NCBI RefSeq assembly: GCF_002009015.1
Contig: NZ_LZDE01000305.1
Span: 1 to 32,053 of the forward strand
Source: Microbulbifer mangrovi
GTDB lineage: Bacteria > Pseudomonadota > Gammaproteobacteria > Pseudomonadales > Cellvibrionaceae
Direction: 5' to 3'
DNA: 32,053 nucleotides
Position 1 is the first letter of the stretch, and every line of letters begins with the position of its first letter. Positions 9,580-18,732 of this stretch are shown piece after piece. The notes below the pieces were generated by a model. That model had not been told where the DNA came from and searched no databases. It saw only the letters and a list, made by a program, of their open reading frames with translations. A program made the position numbers and the translations under genes.

Positions 9580-10717
9580 TCGCGACTATATGCACCGCTT
9601 GCCGGATGCCGGCAGCAGCCTGCGACGCCCGGAGAGTTTCTCCCGTCGCTGGCACATCGACCTGCCCCTGCTGTTGCTGTTGATGGTACTCGCCGGTGTC
9701 GGCCTGGTGGTGCTGTACAGCGCATCCGGAGAAGAGATCCACTACGTCAAGCGGCAGGCGGTATTCATGGGGCTCGCGTTTGTGGGCATGGTGATTGCCG
9801 CGCAGATCCCGCTGGAATTTTATCGACGCTGGTCGCCCTGGTTTTATCTTGCCGGCTGTTGCCTGTTGGTGGCGGTGTTGTTTATCGGTGTGGGGGCAAA
9901 AGGCGCCCAACGCTGGTTGCAGATTGGCGGGTTTCGTTTCCAGCCCTCGGAAGCGTTAAAGCTCGCGGTACCCATTGCGGTGGCTGCCTATCTGCACAAG
10001 CGCAGCCTGCCGCCTTCGTTCCTCACAGTGCTGGGGACCCTGGTGATCATCGGGATTCCGGCGGCGCTGATTGTGCGACAGCCGGATCTCGGCACCTCTA
10101 TCCTGATCGCGGCATCGGGCATTTTTGCGCTCTACCTGTCTGGTTTGAGTTGGAAAATGATTGGCAGTGCCGCGGTCATGGGCGCAATGGCCGCGTGGCC
10201 CATGTGGATGTGGGGGCTGCGGGAATACCAGAAGCAGCGCATCCTGACCCTGTTCAACCCGGATGCGGATCGCCTCGGCGCCGGCTGGAATATCTTCCAG
10301 TCGAAAGCCGCCATCGGCTCCGGTGGCTGGGCTGGCAAGGGCTATATGCAGGGCACCCAGTCGCAGTTGGATTTCCTGCCGGAAAGCCACACGGATTTCA
10401 TTATCGCGGTACTGGCCGAAGAGTGGGGTATGCGCGGTGCTCTTATCCTGCTGGCCCTGTACCTGTTGATCATTGCCCGGGGCATCTATATTAGTTTTAT
10501 GGCCCAGCATGTTTTCGGACGTCTGTTGGCGGGCAGTATCACGCTGACTTTCTTCGTATATGTGTTTGTGAATATCGGTATGGTGACAGGTCTGTTGCCG
10601 GTGGTGGGGGTGCCCTTGCCGCTGGTGAGTCACGGTGGCACCTCGGTGATAACCCTGATGGCCGGTTTCGGCATTCTGATGGCGATCAGTACGGAAAGAC
10701 GCAGAGTACTTTTTTAG
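9572..10717 (+). CDS. rodA: RodA, SEDS peptidoglycan glycosyltransferase
   Basis: Polytopic SEDS-family enzyme that polymerises lipid II into glycan strands as the partner of PBP2 in the elongasome. The 381-aa protein has about ten membrane helices and the family blocks FQPSEALKLAVP, QPDLGTSIL, NPDADRLGAGWNIFQSK, FLPESHTDFIIAVLAEEWG and PLPLVSHGGTS. The start is GTG at 9572, with GAGGAGG eight bases upstream inside the end of mrdA. An ATG at 9590 is the alternative. Also called mrdB. Confidence 0.97.
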   Translation: MASRDYMHRLPDAGSSLRRPESFSRRWHIDLPLLLLLMVLAGVGLVVLYSASGEEIHYVKRQAVFMGLAFVGMVIAAQIPLEFYRRWSPWFYLAGCCLLVAVLFIGVGAKGAQRWLQIGGFRFQPSEALKLAVPIAVAAYLHKRSLPPSFLTVLGTLVIIGIPAALIVRQPDLGTSILIAASGIFALYLSGLSWKMIGSAAVMGAMAAWPMWMWGLREYQKQRILTLFNPDADRLGAGWNIFQSKAAIGSGGWAGKGYMQGTQSQLDFLPESHTDFIIAVLAEEWGMRGALILLALYLLIIARGIYISFMAQHVFGRLLAGSITLTFFVYVFVNIGMVTGLLPVVGVPLPLVSHGGTSVITLMAGFGILMAISTERRRVLF

Positions 10718-10800
10718 TGGCTTGAAACTTGGTGGCTCAATGTGAGCCCGTTCAGCCCAACTTCACTTTTTCCCGTGTATCGTGCCACTTTTTGGCGCGT

Positions 10801-10830
10801 TTGCAGTCACAGCAGCAGATTGATTTTAAT
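10801..10830 (+). promoter_or_regulatory. Weak candidate promoter for mltB
   Basis: TTGCAG at 10801-10806 and TTTAAT at 10825-10830, spaced 18 bp, in an AT-rich patch 28 bp before the mltB ATG. The match is moderate only. Confidence 0.3.
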
Positions 10831-10857
10831 AATTGAAAAAGTAGTTGGAAGTACTCT

Positions 10858-11868
10858 ATGAACACAGGAGCGGTTGTTTTGAAGTGGACCACAGGATTGT
10901 TGGCGGGTTTGGGGCTGGTTCTCAGTGCCTGCGCGCAAGAGCAGGGACACGGGGAAAATGCCCAGGCTCAGGCCTTTGTGGATTACATGGTGGCCGAGCA
11001 CAACTTCAACCGCGATGAACTGCAGCTGCTGATGAAAGACGCCAAGCGCAAGGATTCGATCCTCAAGGCGATCAAGCGTCCGGCGGAGAAAGCCAAGCCC
11101 TGGCACGAGTACCGCAAAATTTTCATCACCAACACCCGCATTGCCGGAGGCGTGGAATTCTGGGACAAGAATGCCGATGCGCTGAAGGCCGCGGAAGAGA
11201 AATACGGTGTTCCCCCGGAAATGATCGTCGCGATCATCGGCGTGGAAACCCGCTACGGCGGCAATATGGGCAGCTACCGGGTACTGGATGCGCTCTCCAC
11301 GCTGGCATTCAACTATCCCCGACGTTCCAAGTTCTTCACCAAGGAGCTGGAGAACTACCTGCTGCTTACCCGCGACGAAAAAATCGACCCGACCACATTG
11401 AAAGGCTCCTACGCCGGCGCCATGGGCTTTGGCCAGTTCATGCCCTCGAGCTACCGGCACTACGCGGTGGACTTTAACGGCGACGGCCGCGTGGACATCT
11501 GGACCGACACCGAAGATGCCATCGGCAGTGTGGCCAATTATTTTGTCGAGCACGGCTGGAAGGCCGGTGAGCCTATCACCGTCATCACCCAGCCGCTGCC
11601 CAATGCGGACATGACCATTGTTAACGACGACCTGAAGCCCAAGTGGACCGTGGGCGAACTCGAAGCCAAGGGCTTCCCTACTACCGCCAAGGTCACCAAG
11701 GATATGCCCGCCAACGTATTTTCCCTGGATGCGGAAAACGGGGAGCAGTTCTGGATTGGTTTGAACAATTTCTACACCATTACCCGCTACAACCACAGTC
11801 GTATGTACGCCATGGCGGTATACGAACTGGGACAAGAAATTATCAAGGCGCGTGGTGGCCGTTCCTGA
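10858..11868 (+). CDS. mltB: Membrane-bound lytic murein transglycosylase B
   Basis: Cuts the MurNAc-GlcNAc bond of peptidoglycan with formation of 1,6-anhydromuramic acid, probably at the periplasmic face of the outer membrane. The 336-aa protein starts with a lipoprotein signal; the lipobox LSAC puts the lipidated cysteine at C25. The SLT_2 domain fills the rest. The catalytic glutamate is E130 in AIIGVETRYGG. Other family blocks are SYAGAMGFGQFMPSSYR and DFNGDGRVDIW. GGAAG lies eight bases before the ATG. The gene sits between rodA and rlpA as in Pseudomonas and is followed by a clear terminator. Confidence 0.96.
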   Translation: MNTGAVVLKWTTGLLAGLGLVLSACAQEQGHGENAQAQAFVDYMVAEHNFNRDELQLLMKDAKRKDSILKAIKRPAEKAKPWHEYRKIFITNTRIAGGVEFWDKNADALKAAEEKYGVPPEMIVAIIGVETRYGGNMGSYRVLDALSTLAFNYPRRSKFFTKELENYLLLTRDEKIDPTTLKGSYAGAMGFGQFMPSSYRHYAVDFNGDGRVDIWTDTEDAIGSVANYFVEHGWKAGEPITVITQPLPNADMTIVNDDLKPKWTVGELEAKGFPTTAKVTKDMPANVFSLDAENGEQFWIGLNNFYTITRYNHSRMYAMAVYELGQEIIKARGGRS

Positions 11869-11906
11869 AGCTTCGGGCGCGGCAAATGAATAAATAGATT
11901 TCCTGT

Positions 11907-11937
11907 GCCGGACGCGAGCAGTGAGTCCGGCCTTTTT
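11907..11937 (+). terminator. Rho-independent terminator after mltB
   Basis: GCCGGAC pairs with GTCCGGC (7-bp perfect stem, 11-nt loop) and is followed by five T at 11933-11937. Confidence 0.8.
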
Positions 11938-12000
11938 ACGCATAGCAATTACGATAAATCGCGGTAGCGGGCGCTGTTTGACCTGCTCCGGGGGGAAGGC

Positions 12001-12915
12001 ATGAAAATCAGAAAAATTGCGGCTAAAGCCGCGGGCTTTGCCCGTTTCGGAACCGGTTTGGCGCTGGTGTTGCTCGGTGCCTGCAGCACTGTACCTTTGC
12101 AGGATGCGGGCAAAGCCAAGGTGGAACCGGAAGATGTGCCCTTCGATCAGGTCCGCGACAGCGGTCCGGATGTACCCGTCGATATGCTGGCCACGCCGGA
12201 AGTTACCCCGGTGCGGGAACCAATCGGGGTTGCCGGCAACAAATCCCCCTATGTGGTAAATGGCGTCAAGTACCGTGTGCTGAAGGGAGTGAAGGGCTAT
12301 AACGAGCGCGGACACGCCTCCTGGTACGGTACCAAATTTCACGGGCGTAAAACGGCCAACGGAGAGGTCTACAATATGTACGCCCTTTCTGCGGCGCACA
12401 AAACACTGCCTTTGCCCAGCTACGCCAAAGTCACCAACCTGGACAACGGCCGCAGTATTATTGTTCGCGTCAACGATCGCGGTCCCTTTGTACCGGGGCG
12501 GATTATTGATCTCAGCTATACCGCGGCACAGAAACTGGGATATATCGACAAGGGTGTGGCGCGGGTAGAAGTGGTTGCCCTGGATCCCGAATCCCTGCCC
12601 AGCGCCACTGAAAGCCTGGCCGTGGAAAAGGACGCCGCAGCACGCAAGGGCCTGCCGCAAGACGCCAGTTTCAAGCTGCCGGAAAATACATTTTTGCAGG
12701 TCGGTGCCTACAGCTCTGCCTCCCAGGCTGAAGAGATTCGTGGCCAACTGGCCGCTGCATTCGGCTATCCTGTATCCGTCAGCCCGATAAACCGTGACGG
12801 AAAAATGCTTTACCGGGTGCGTATCGGACCCATTGCCCAGCAGCGGGCACTGGCCGCATTGCGGGAATCTGTAGAGCAGGAAAATCTCGGCCAACCCCAG
12901 GTGGTGGTTGACTGA
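12001..12915 (+). CDS. rlpA: RlpA, septal-ring lytic transglycosylase lipoprotein
   Basis: Outer-membrane lipoprotein which in Pseudomonas cleaves glycan strands lacking stem peptides and helps daughter-cell separation. The 304-aa protein has a lipobox LGAC with lipidation at C28 and a low-complexity spacer. A double-psi beta-barrel domain follows at about residues 100-190 (GHASWYGTKFHGRKTANGE, VRVNDRGPF, GRIIDLSYTAAQKLG). A C-terminal SPOR domain is at about residues 225-300 (FLQVGAYSS, YRVRIGP), which binds denuded septal glycan. A purine-rich GGGGGAAGG precedes the ATG. Terminators lie on both sides of the gene, so it may be transcribed on its own. Confidence 0.95.
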   Translation: MKIRKIAAKAAGFARFGTGLALVLLGACSTVPLQDAGKAKVEPEDVPFDQVRDSGPDVPVDMLATPEVTPVREPIGVAGNKSPYVVNGVKYRVLKGVKGYNERGHASWYGTKFHGRKTANGEVYNMYALSAAHKTLPLPSYAKVTNLDNGRSIIVRVNDRGPFVPGRIIDLSYTAAQKLGYIDKGVARVEVVALDPESLPSATESLAVEKDAAARKGLPQDASFKLPENTFLQVGAYSSASQAEEIRGQLAAAFGYPVSVSPINRDGKMLYRVRIGPIAQQRALAALRESVEQENLGQPQVVVD

Positions 12916-12937
12916 TTGGCTGCTCGGCAGCGCATTC

Positions 12938-12958
12938 CCCGGCCGGCGCCGGGTTTTT
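12938..12958 (+). terminator. Rho-independent terminator after rlpA
   Basis: CCCGGC-CGGC-GCCGGG forms a perfect 6-bp GC stem with a 4-nt loop, followed by TTTTT. Confidence 0.8.
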
Positions 12959-12993
12959 GACACTTTTCGAACGCAAGGAATAAAGAGATACCC

Positions 12994-14142
12994 ATGTTCA
13001 AACGCTTATTTGCCTGTCTGCTCCTGATAGTCAGCACCAGTGTGGCCCAGGCCGATAAACCGCTGATACCTGCGCCGCCACAGCTCGCAGCTAGCGCCTA
13101 TTTACTGATTGACGCCCATACCGGCCAGGTACTGGTTGAGCACGACGCGGACAAGCAGATTCCGCCCGCCAGCCTGACCAAGATGATGACCAGCTACATC
13201 GTTTCCGAAGAGCTGGACAAGGGCGCCATCAAAGAGCAGGACATGGTGAATATTTCGGAGAAGGCCTGGCGCAAGGGCGGCTCCAAGATGTTCGTTAAGG
13301 TCGGCGACAAGGTGCCGGTGATCGACCTGCTGCGTGGCGTTATCGTGCAGTCCGGTAACGATGCCAGTATCGCCCTGGCAGAGTATGTTTCCGGTAGTGA
13401 AGAAGTCTTTGCCGAAGTCATGAACCAGCAGGCGCAACTGCTGGGCATGGAAGATACCCATTTCGTCAACGCTACTGGCTGGCCGGCGGAAGGGCATGTG
13501 ACTACCGCCCGCGATCTGGGTAAGCTGGCCCGTGCACTGATCCAGGACCATCCCAGCCACTATGCCCTGTACTCTGAAAAGTACTTCCGCTTCAACGGTA
13601 TCAATCAGCCCAACCGCAACCGCCTGTTGTGGCGCGATCCGGCGGTAGACGGTATCAAGACCGGCCACACCGAAGAGGCGGGTTACTGTCTGGTGGCTTC
13701 CGCGGTAAAACGCGGCATGCGCCTGATCTCCGTTGTGGTGGGTACCGACAGCGATGAAAAACGCGCGGCGGAAACCCAGAAGCTGCTGGCCTACGGTTTC
13801 CGTTACTACCAGACCCACAAGGTATATGGCAGCAACGATGTGCTGCAGACCGAGCGCGTGTGGGCGGGTAAAACCGATTCCGTGGGTGTTGCTGTGCAGA
13901 ACGATGTGTTTGTTACCATCCCCCGTGGCGGTGAGGAGAGCATCAAGGCTGACCTGATCATCGACGGTGAACTCAAGGCGCCGCTGGCCAAGGGGCAGCA
14001 GGTGGGTAAGGTTGTCGTGACCCTGGACGGCGAGACCGTTGCCGACGTGCCCGCGGTGGTGGCGGAAGATGTGGAAGAAGCCGGCTTCTTCAAGCGTATC
14101 TGGGATGCCATCAAACGCTTTGTCATGGGCTTTTTCGAGTAA
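12994..14142 (+). CDS. dacA: D-alanyl-D-alanine carboxypeptidase PBP5
   Basis: Class C low-molecular-weight PBP that removes the terminal D-Ala from pentapeptides and so limits cross-linking. The 382-aa precursor has a Sec signal peptide cleaved after AQA (about residue 20). Active-site motifs are SLTK (S60, K63), SGN at 120-122 and KTG at 222-224, all intact. After the catalytic domain come the PBP5 C-terminal beta domain and an amphipathic helix (FFKRIWDAIKRFVMGFF) that tethers the enzyme to the periplasmic face of the inner membrane. An AAGGA element and a closer AGAGA precede the ATG. The position between rlpA and ybeD is the conserved one. Confidence 0.97.
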   Translation: MFKRLFACLLLIVSTSVAQADKPLIPAPPQLAASAYLLIDAHTGQVLVEHDADKQIPPASLTKMMTSYIVSEELDKGAIKEQDMVNISEKAWRKGGSKMFVKVGDKVPVIDLLRGVIVQSGNDASIALAEYVSGSEEVFAEVMNQQAQLLGMEDTHFVNATGWPAEGHVTTARDLGKLARALIQDHPSHYALYSEKYFRFNGINQPNRNRLLWRDPAVDGIKTGHTEEAGYCLVASAVKRGMRLISVVVGTDSDEKRAAETQKLLAYGFRYYQTHKVYGSNDVLQTERVWAGKTDSVGVAVQNDVFVTIPRGGEESIKADLIIDGELKAPLAKGQQVGKVVVTLDGETVADVPAVVAEDVEEAGFFKRIWDAIKRFVMGFFE

Positions 14143-14165
14143 TCCGAGCCGAAAATACCCCGATT

Positions 14166-14191
14166 AGTCCGGTGGCGTGGTCCACCGGGCT
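14166..14191. repeat. Inverted repeat downstream of dacA
   Basis: A 10-bp stem with one G-U pair around the perfect core CCGGTGG/CCACCGG and a 6-nt loop. It lies 24 bp after dacA. No U-run follows on either strand, so it is a possible rho-assisted end or mRNA-stabilising hairpin rather than a canonical terminator. Confidence 0.5.
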
Positions 14192-14260
14192 ATGATTCTC
14201 TCTCTCCAAAGCAGTTTCTTCTGCAATCTTTCCTCCCTGTCCACTCTCCTGCCGGCACTG

Positions 14261-14266
14261 TATAAT
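14261..14266 (+). promoter_or_regulatory. Perfect -10 box for ybeD-lipB-lipA
   Basis: TATAAT matches the sigma-70 consensus exactly, 76 bp before the ybeD ATG. The -35 region (CTGTCC at 18 bp spacing) is poor, and the TG directly before the box may compensate in part. It would drive ybeD, lipB and lipA separately from dacA. Confidence 0.5.
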
Positions 14267-14342
14267 CGCCGCCCGGCCGCAATTCCCGCTGGGATTTGTC
14301 CCCGCGCCCCCATTATCTGACCTGCGGCCCTGTGAGTGTGGT

Positions 14343-14624
14343 ATGACCCAGGATTCAGAGCAGCAGCCTCCAAAAATTGAGTTTCCCTGTGAAGACTACA
14401 TGGTCAAAGTGGTGCGAGACACCGATGACCAGGTACACGAATTCGTCATGGAAGTGATGCGCCGCCATGCGCCGGATTTGGATGAAGAGCGCTTGAAACA
14501 CAAGCCGAGCCGTAACGGCAAATTCACCTCGGTGACCTTCTTTATTCTCGCCACCGGCGAGCCCCAGCTGAAGGCGCTGTTTGAAGAGCTCAAGGCCCAT
14601 CCGGGCGTGTATATGGTGCTGTGA
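14343..14624 (+). CDS. ybeD: YbeD/UPF0250 family protein
   Basis: Small (93 aa) ACT-like alpha/beta protein of the DUF493/UPF0250 family, found in many gammaproteobacteria between dacA and lipB. Its biochemical role is not settled; a regulatory ligand-binding role is suggested from the ACT-like fold. Recognised by [15 protein letters not shown] at the start, [13 protein letters not shown] in the middle and the HPGVYMVL terminus. The stop overlaps the lipB start (TGATG), implying coupled translation with lipoylation enzymes. Confidence 0.93.
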   Translation: MTQDSEQQPPKIEFPCEDYMVKVVRDTDDQVHEFVMEVMRRHAPDLDEERLKHKPSRNGKFTSVTFFILATGEPQLKALFEELKAHPGVYMVL

Positions 14625-15322
14625 TGGCCGCCCCAGAACCGGTCATCTATAACCTTGGCCGGCGCGACTACGAAACCGTATGGCGCGCCATGGCCCATTA
14701 CACCGATAACCGCGGCAACGACGCCGGGGATCAGATCTGGTGTGTTGAACATCCCCCCGTGTTTACCCAGGGCCAGGCCGGCAAGGCCGAGCATCTGCTC
14801 AATACCGGGGATATTCCCGTGGTGCAGGTGGATCGCGGTGGCCAGGTGACCTATCACGGCCCCGGCCAGCTAGTGGTCTACCCGCTGCTCGACCTGCGCC
14901 GCAGCAAGATCGGCGTGCGTGAGCTGGTCACGGCGCTGGAAGAGGCCACCGTCGCCATGTTGGCGGAGTTCGGAATCGCCGCCGCGCCGCGCCCCGATGC
15001 GCCCGGGGTCTATCTGACCGAAGGGCCGCGCGCCGGCAACAAGATTGCCTCTATTGGCCTGCGGGTGCGCCGGGGCTGTAGCTTCCACGGTATTGCCATC
15101 AATATCGATATGGATCTCGGGCCCTTCCTGCGTATCAACCCTTGTGGCTATGCTGGCATGCAGATGGTACAGATGGCGGAGATTATCCAGCCTACGCCCG
15201 AGTGGGAGGCCGTTGCAAAAAGCTTTGTCTCGGCCCTGCAGCGCAAGCTGCAATTGCCGGAGGCCACATGGCAGCCGGTAGACGACCAGTTATTTGATGA
15301 CCAGCTAATTGACGAAAAGTAA
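14624..15322 (+). CDS. lipB: Octanoyl-(acyl-carrier protein) transferase
   Basis: Moves the octanoyl group from acyl carrier protein to the lipoyl domains of 2-oxoacid dehydrogenases and the glycine-cleavage H protein, the first step of de novo lipoylation. The 232-aa protein shows [21 protein letters not shown], the catalytic lysine K140 in [14 protein letters not shown] and the catalytic cysteine C174 in RINPCGYAG. The ATG at 14624 shares a base with the ybeD TGA; a GTG one codon earlier is equally possible. lipA follows after 46 bp. Confidence 0.96.
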   Translation: MAAPEPVIYNLGRRDYETVWRAMAHYTDNRGNDAGDQIWCVEHPPVFTQGQAGKAEHLLNTGDIPVVQVDRGGQVTYHGPGQLVVYPLLDLRRSKIGVRELVTALEEATVAMLAEFGIAAAPRPDAPGVYLTEGPRAGNKIASIGLRVRRGCSFHGIAINIDMDLGPFLRINPCGYAGMQMVQMAEIIQPTPEWEAVAKSFVSALQRKLQLPEATWQPVDDQLFDDQLIDEK

Positions 15323-15368
15323 TTTGCGGTACCCGGCACAGCGCAGGGCACCGAACCAGGAACGAGTA

Positions 15369-16421
15369 ATGTCTGAACGATTTGACGCCGACCAGTCCGA
15401 AATCAAAGCGACCACTGTCGAGCCGGGTGAGGCTGCCAAGCCAGAAATTACCCCGGTAAAACGCACCCGTCGCCTGCAGCAGGGCGAAAAACTGCGCGAT
15501 GGCGAAAAGGTAGAGCGTATCCCGGTGAAGGTGATTGCCAGCGACCAGACCCTGCGCAAGCCGGACTGGATTCGGGTGAAGGTGCCGTCGGTTAAGGCGT
15601 CCAAGGAAGTGGAGCGGATCAAGAGCATTCTGCGTTCACAGAAGCTTGCTACCGTGTGTGAAGAAGCCAGCTGCCCAAACCTCGGGGAGTGCTTCAGCGG
15701 CGGCACCGCCACGTTCATGATCATGGGTGAGATCTGTACCCGTCGCTGCCCGTTCTGCGATGTTGGCCACGGCAAGCCGAACCCGCTGGACCCGGAAGAG
15801 CCGAAGCAACTGGCGGAAGCCATCGCCGCCATGAGCCTGCGCTACGTGGTGATCACTTCCGTTGACCGCGACGACCTGCGTGACGGCGGTGCCCAGCACT
15901 TTGCCGACTGTATCAAGCAGTCCCGCGAGCTGTCGCCGAACCTGCAGGTGGAAATCCTGACCCCGGATTTCCGCGGCCGCATGGACATTGCACTGGATAT
16001 TCTCGAGGCGGAAGCCCCGGATGTGTTCAACCACAACCTGGAGACTGTGCCGCGTCTGTACCGGGAATCCCGTCCCGGCGCCAACTACAAGTGGTCGCTG
16101 AAACTGCTGCAGGAATACAAAAAGCGCCGCTCGGACGTACTCACCAAGTCCGGTCTGATGGTGGGGCTTGGTGAAACCAAGGAAGAAATTTTCGAAGTGC
16201 TGGACGATATGCGTGCCCACGACATCGACATGCTCACCATTGGCCAGTACCTGCAGCCGAGTAAGGAACACTTGCCGGTGCAGCGCTATGTGCACCCGGA
16301 TGAATTTGAAGAGTACCGCCGCTACGCCGAGCAAATCGGTTTTACCCACGCGGCCTGCGGGCCGATGGTGCGCTCTTCTTACCACGCCGACAAGCAGGCG
16401 CACGGGGAAAAGGTCAGCTAA
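15369..16421 (+). CDS. lipA: Lipoyl synthase (radical SAM)
   Basis: Radical-SAM enzyme that inserts two sulfur atoms at C6 and C8 of protein-bound octanoyl chains. The 350-aa protein carries both iron-sulfur sites. The auxiliary cluster cysteines are C97, C102 and C108 ([12 protein letters not shown]), and the radical-SAM cluster cysteines are C123, C127 and C130 (CTRRCPFC). The C-terminal [11 protein letters not shown] supplies the serine ligand of the auxiliary cluster. The N-terminal ~75 residues form a charged extension seen in gammaproteobacterial LipA. The ATG at 15369 has AGGA eight bases upstream; the in-frame TTG inside lipB is less likely. Confidence 0.97.
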   Translation: MSERFDADQSEIKATTVEPGEAAKPEITPVKRTRRLQQGEKLRDGEKVERIPVKVIASDQTLRKPDWIRVKVPSVKASKEVERIKSILRSQKLATVCEEASCPNLGECFSGGTATFMIMGEICTRRCPFCDVGHGKPNPLDPEEPKQLAEAIAAMSLRYVVITSVDRDDLRDGGAQHFADCIKQSRELSPNLQVEILTPDFRGRMDIALDILEAEAPDVFNHNLETVPRLYRESRPGANYKWSLKLLQEYKKRRSDVLTKSGLMVGLGETKEEIFEVLDDMRAHDIDMLTIGQYLQPSKEHLPVQRYVHPDEFEEYRRYAEQIGFTHAACGPMVRSSYHADKQAHGEKVS

Positions 16422-16776
16422 TCACTGCCCCTGTTCTTCGGCTCGGTGCTCTGGTACCGGGCCATCTACTTTCCTTTCTATTCCTCCTTATCTTTCCTGT
16501 CCGTTTGTATAGCAACCTTTCCTGCGCTGGGCTCTGAGTAGCAGTGATTTTTGCGTTTGCAGCGCTCGTATTCCCCATGTGACGAGTGTGTCTCAAACTT
16601 TGCACCAGAATTCACATCTTCCTTCCTTTCCGTAATTCCAATGCCGCAATTTTAAAAATTTGGCTCCAAAGTCATCTTTTTGTGGGGTTGTTTTCAATTT
16701 CAGGCACGTTGCAACAACACCGGTGTCGCGCATGGCGATGCCCAAAATAATAATTTCTCTGGTATGCCTGATTGTC
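16422..16776. other. AT-richer intergenic stretch between lipA and the propeller gene
   Basis: Apart from the hairpin just after lipA, no gene or RNA is recognised in these 355 bp. The stretch is clearly richer in A/T than the genes to its left (runs such as AATTTTAAAAATTT near 16650) and marks the border between the conserved housekeeping block and the accessory genes. It probably holds the promoter of the next gene, but no convincing -35/-10 pair was found. Confidence 0.5.
16440..16463 (+). terminator. Possible terminator after lipA
   Basis: An 8-bp stem with one G-U pair (GGCTCGGT with ACCGGGCC) and an 8-nt loop. A pyrimidine-rich but interrupted T tract follows rather than a clean U-run, so it may be only a weak terminator. 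Confidence 0.4.
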
Positions 16777-18003
16777 ATGGATAAGCGGTTGGAATATTTC
16801 AGCGGTTTTCATCGCCAGTGTCGGACTTGCTTTCACCGATTGGTTGTATGCGTTGTGCTTTTTGCCCTGACATTTCCCGTGCTTGCACAGGAATTGGTGT
16901 TCAGTGCGAAGGTGATGGGCCCGGTATCGAATATTTATTCGTATTCTGCTGGCAGTTTCGAGGAGCGTAATTCCAAAAACTCGCTGAAAAAAATCACCGA
17001 AAATATTCGATGGCGGGATATCGATGCCGATATTTCCTCACAGGGTTTCGTGGTGTTTTCCTCTAACAGGGAGGCTGATGAAAGTATCGATATCTCCCGA
17101 AGCGACGAAGCGTTTGACCTCTATTTATACAGGGGTGATTCGACTTCGTTGAGATCGCTTACCGCAACGCCACAGGATGAAATGTCGCCGAAGTTCAGCC
17201 CGGACGGAACTCGCGTAGCGTTTATTCGCGAACGTAAAACGCTGGTGGTGCTGGCGTTGGGATCGGTTAATGAGCGGGTGCAGTTCGAGGCAGAGGAAAT
17301 TCTGGATTTCGACTGGTCTCCTGATGGTAAATCCCTTGCCGTCGCTGCTCGCAATCAAAAGCGTGGGGAAATTCTGCTTCTGGAATGTACTCGTGACTGT
17401 CTGCAGCAGCGGGCATCCATCAGCGAACTGGCGAGCTTCCTGCGGCAGTCAGGTGTACAGGATCATTCCGTAGCCCAAGGTGGCTGTGCCGCCTGTGGCA
17501 GTGCGGTAACGCTGGCGTGGTCGCCCACTGGCGATCGATTGGCCTATGTGTTCCACCCGGATACACCTGCAGCCCGCAGTCTCTGGATAATGGAAATGAC
17601 GGGAGATCCGGTATCGAGTCGCGCAACGGTTCCGTTGCAATTATCCGCGCAAACGCATCAGGTACAGGACGCACCCAGCTGGTCCCGGGATGGGCAATCC
17701 CTGCTGTATGCGGCACTGGTGGATTACCGGTTTCACTACGATGAATCCCGCCATCGCAAAGTTTATGAAGGCAGTATGCAGGTCTTTATAGCAGGTCTCG
17801 ATGGTAAGCGCGCGGCGCTGACCGATAAGCAGGTGGCAGCGCATGCGCCAGTTTTTATGGATAGCGACCGCGTTGCATATCTGCAGGCGGAAGACCTGAG
17901 CGCGCGCGAATACGCTCTGGTAATCCGCAATCTGGCGGATGCAAGTGAGCAGCGGATCTTCGATGGTGTTGCCCGGGGTTCGGGGTTGGCGGTGCGTCCG
18001 TGA
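16777..18003 (+). CDS. Secreted TolB-like (PD40) beta-propeller protein
   Basis: Function unknown. A 408-aa protein with a signal sequence (hydrophobic core VVCVVLFALTFPVLA, cleavage near residue 37), so probably periplasmic. At least four TolB/PD40-type blades are visible, each with a variant of the SPDG strand-turn: MSPKFSPDGTRVAFI, FDWSPDGKSLAVAA, LAWSPTGDRLAYVF and APSWSRDGQSLLYAA. Such propellers usually serve as protein-interaction platforms. A CAACGS element and other cysteines lie between blades. The ATG at 16777 is chosen because it puts the signal peptide near the N-terminus; ATGs at 16732 and 16738 are alternatives and none has a strong ribosome site. The stop overlaps the next gene (GTGA), so the pair is likely co-translated. 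Confidence 0.75.
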   Translation: MDKRLEYFSGFHRQCRTCFHRLVVCVVLFALTFPVLAQELVFSAKVMGPVSNIYSYSAGSFEERNSKNSLKKITENIRWRDIDADISSQGFVVFSSNREADESIDISRSDEAFDLYLYRGDSTSLRSLTATPQDEMSPKFSPDGTRVAFIRERKTLVVLALGSVNERVQFEAEEILDFDWSPDGKSLAVAARNQKRGEILLLECTRDCLQQRASISELASFLRQSGVQDHSVAQGGCAACGSAVTLAWSPTGDRLAYVFHPDTPAARSLWIMEMTGDPVSSRATVPLQLSAQTHQVQDAPSWSRDGQSLLYAALVDYRFHYDESRHRKVYEGSMQVFIAGLDGKRAALTDKQVAAHAPVFMDSDRVAYLQAEDLSAREYALVIRNLADASEQRIFDGVARGSGLAVRP

Positions 18004-18731
18004 AAAATCAAAACGCATCTCTCGATCAATTGTCCGGGCGGATTGCTGCAATGGACTGGGTCACTCTCGTTTCTCTGGTGATTATCTGCGGCGCGACGGT
18101 GATATTGGCCAACGCATGGATATTTAGTGAGTCGCCTGAAAAATCTCTTTCCCTGGAAATAATCAATGCGCCTGATAAACAGAGTCTTTCTGCCTCAAAT
18201 TATGGGGAAAACACCGCGGCGATGAAAAGTGGGCCATCGGAAAATAGCAACTATAGTCAAGCGCATGCAAACACCAAAGAGTACGTGGCCAAGGTCGTGG
18301 ACCTGCTCGGTATTTCCATCCAATTACGCGAACTGCGGGAAGCGGGCGAGCAAACCGGAGAGGGCGCCATTCGCAATGTTGAGTTCTTTATCCGCGATGG
18401 CATTGTCCCGCGCAGATTGTTTTCTGACGGGGGCCAGGTAATTACCCATTACTGGCCGCTTTATCACAACAACGTGGGATACGGGGCCACAACGGTAAGA
18501 GTGCTTTTCCAGTACGTGGCGGGCGACAGCAACGGTGACGGAAGACTGGATGGCGAGGACCGTCAGAGTCTCGCCATGAGTCTTCCGGATGGCAGTCACT
18601 TCCGTGTTCTTGAACGCGATGCCGGAGAGGTTGTGGATATGACCTACCTCTCTGATCTCAACGAATTGCAGGTGCAGTTCATTACACAGGGAAGTGAGGA
18701 ACGACGGATTTATTCGTTGGCTGCCAACTAA
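18000..18731 (+). CDS. Membrane-anchored protein with an EF-hand-like calcium loop
   Basis: Not recognised as a named family; 243 aa. One transmembrane segment at about residues 19-42 (WVTLVSLVIICGATVILANAW) is followed by a Ser/Asn-rich spacer and a globular C-terminal domain from about residue 90. That domain contains DSNGDGRLDGED, a good 12-residue EF-hand or dockerin-type calcium loop with acidic or Asn ligands at positions 1, 3, 5, 9 and 12. Topology suggests an inner-membrane anchor with the domain in the periplasm, where the propeller product would also be. The GTG at 18000 overlaps the upstream TGA; an ATG at 18051 is the alternative and keeps the membrane segment. Coupling suggests a two-component complex, but no function can be assigned. 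Confidence 0.65.
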   Translation: MKNQNASLDQLSGRIAAMDWVTLVSLVIICGATVILANAWIFSESPEKSLSLEIINAPDKQSLSASNYGENTAAMKSGPSENSNYSQAHANTKEYVAKVVDLLGISIQLRELREAGEQTGEGAIRNVEFFIRDGIVPRRLFSDGGQVITHYWPLYHNNVGYGATTVRVLFQYVAGDSNGDGRLDGEDRQSLAMSLPDGSHFRVLERDAGEVVDMTYLSDLNELQVQFITQGSEERRIYSLAAN

Positions 18732-18732
18732 A

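Noticed and set aside
10734-10748. GGCTCA-ATG-TGAGCC hairpin after rodA as a terminator.
   Set aside because: Stem of only six pairs with a 3-nt loop and no adjacent U-run.
10807-12963. A 718-codon open frame antisense to mltB and rlpA.
   Set aside because: It lies wholly opposite two certain genes, has no recognisable domain, and long antisense frames are expected in GC-rich DNA with strong third-position bias.
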